Shown here piece after piece: positions 5,487 to 5,542 of a stretch of 5,542 nucleotides of DNA. Within the stretch, counting starts at the first letter, position 1; every line of letters starts with the position of its first letter. The position numbers and the translations under genes were made by a program. Source of the stretch: Desulfuromonadaceae bacterium (GTDB lineage Bacteria > Desulfobacterota > Desulfuromonadia > Desulfuromonadales > Syntrophotaleaceae); contig JAIOSZ010000135.1 in NCBI GenBank assembly GCA_021107335.1, positions 1 to 5,542 on the forward strand, written 5' to 3'. A model generated the notes under the pieces. The model made no database searches. It was not told the DNA's origin and worked only from the letters and a program-made list of their open reading frames with translations.

Positions 5487-5542
5487 CACCAAGATTCAAG
5501 TTGCGTGGAGATAGAATCAACTCGCAGGATGGTTTCGCCCTA
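5483..5542 (+). CDS. pilX: PilX-like minor prepilin, N-terminal 20 codons (runs off the right edge)
   Basis: An ATG at 5483 overlaps the pilW stop in an ATGA arrangement and is preceded by GGGGTGA (5472-5478), four bases away. The 20 visible codons read MTPRFKLRGDRINSQDGFAL. The positively charged stretch ending in G17-F18-A19-L20 is a prepilin leader with its cleavage site; GFAL is typical of PilX-type proteins. The rest lies outside the window. Position in the pilV-pilW-pilX order supports the name, but with only three mature residues visible the assignment is tentative. Confidence 0.65.
   Translation, partial: MTPRFKLRGDRINSQDGFAL

Overview
The window looks like chromosomal DNA from a Gram-negative bacterium, most likely a deltaproteobacterium (Desulfobacterota) near the Desulfuromonas/Pelobacter/Geobacter group. 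This rests on the moderate GC content, an NtrB-type kinase paired with an NtrC-type sigma-54 activator, a recognisable -24/-12 promoter, and a pilV-pilW-pilX-like minor pilin cluster. The lineage is an inference from family knowledge; no rRNA or other marker gene is present.

Layout. From 628 down to the left edge, on the minus strand, lies the N-terminal part (209 codons) of a major facilitator superfamily transporter; its C-terminal part is outside the window. Bases 629-970 form a divergent intergenic region holding only weak promoter candidates. From 971 to 3836, on the plus strand, is a two-gene signalling operon with an 11-base overlap: a membrane histidine kinase with a periplasmic sensor and a HAMP domain, then an NtrC-family response regulator. 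A strong Rho-independent terminator (3923-3952) ends that operon. A second intergenic region (3837-4148) holds this terminator, a regularly spaced set of three TATCTGA-type half-sites (4041-4065) and a near-consensus sigma-54 promoter (4076-4091). This promoter reads into a tightly packed minor pilin operon: a PilV-like prepilin (4149-4544), a PilW-like prepilin (4554-5486) and the first 20 codons of a third, PilX-like prepilin (5483 to the right edge).

How the parts fit. The regulator carries an intact receiver, an AAA+ domain with the GAFTGA loop that contacts sigma-54, and a Fis-type helix-turn-helix. The adjacent minor pilin operon has a sigma-54 promoter. The simplest reading is that the kinase senses a periplasmic or envelope signal, phosphorylates the regulator, and the regulator switches on the minor pilins that prime and cap type IV pili. 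The kinase is not a classical polytopic PilS. The main gene families are known; the least described parts are the compact operator-like array and the pairing of a periplasmic-sensing kinase with minor pilin expression. I see no mobile element, CRISPR array, RNA gene or clearly new defence or metabolic system.

Three start codons were chosen downstream of the longest open frame (971, 2481, 4554), because in each case the Shine-Dalgarno sequence directly abuts the upstream candidate and is correctly spaced for the downstream one.
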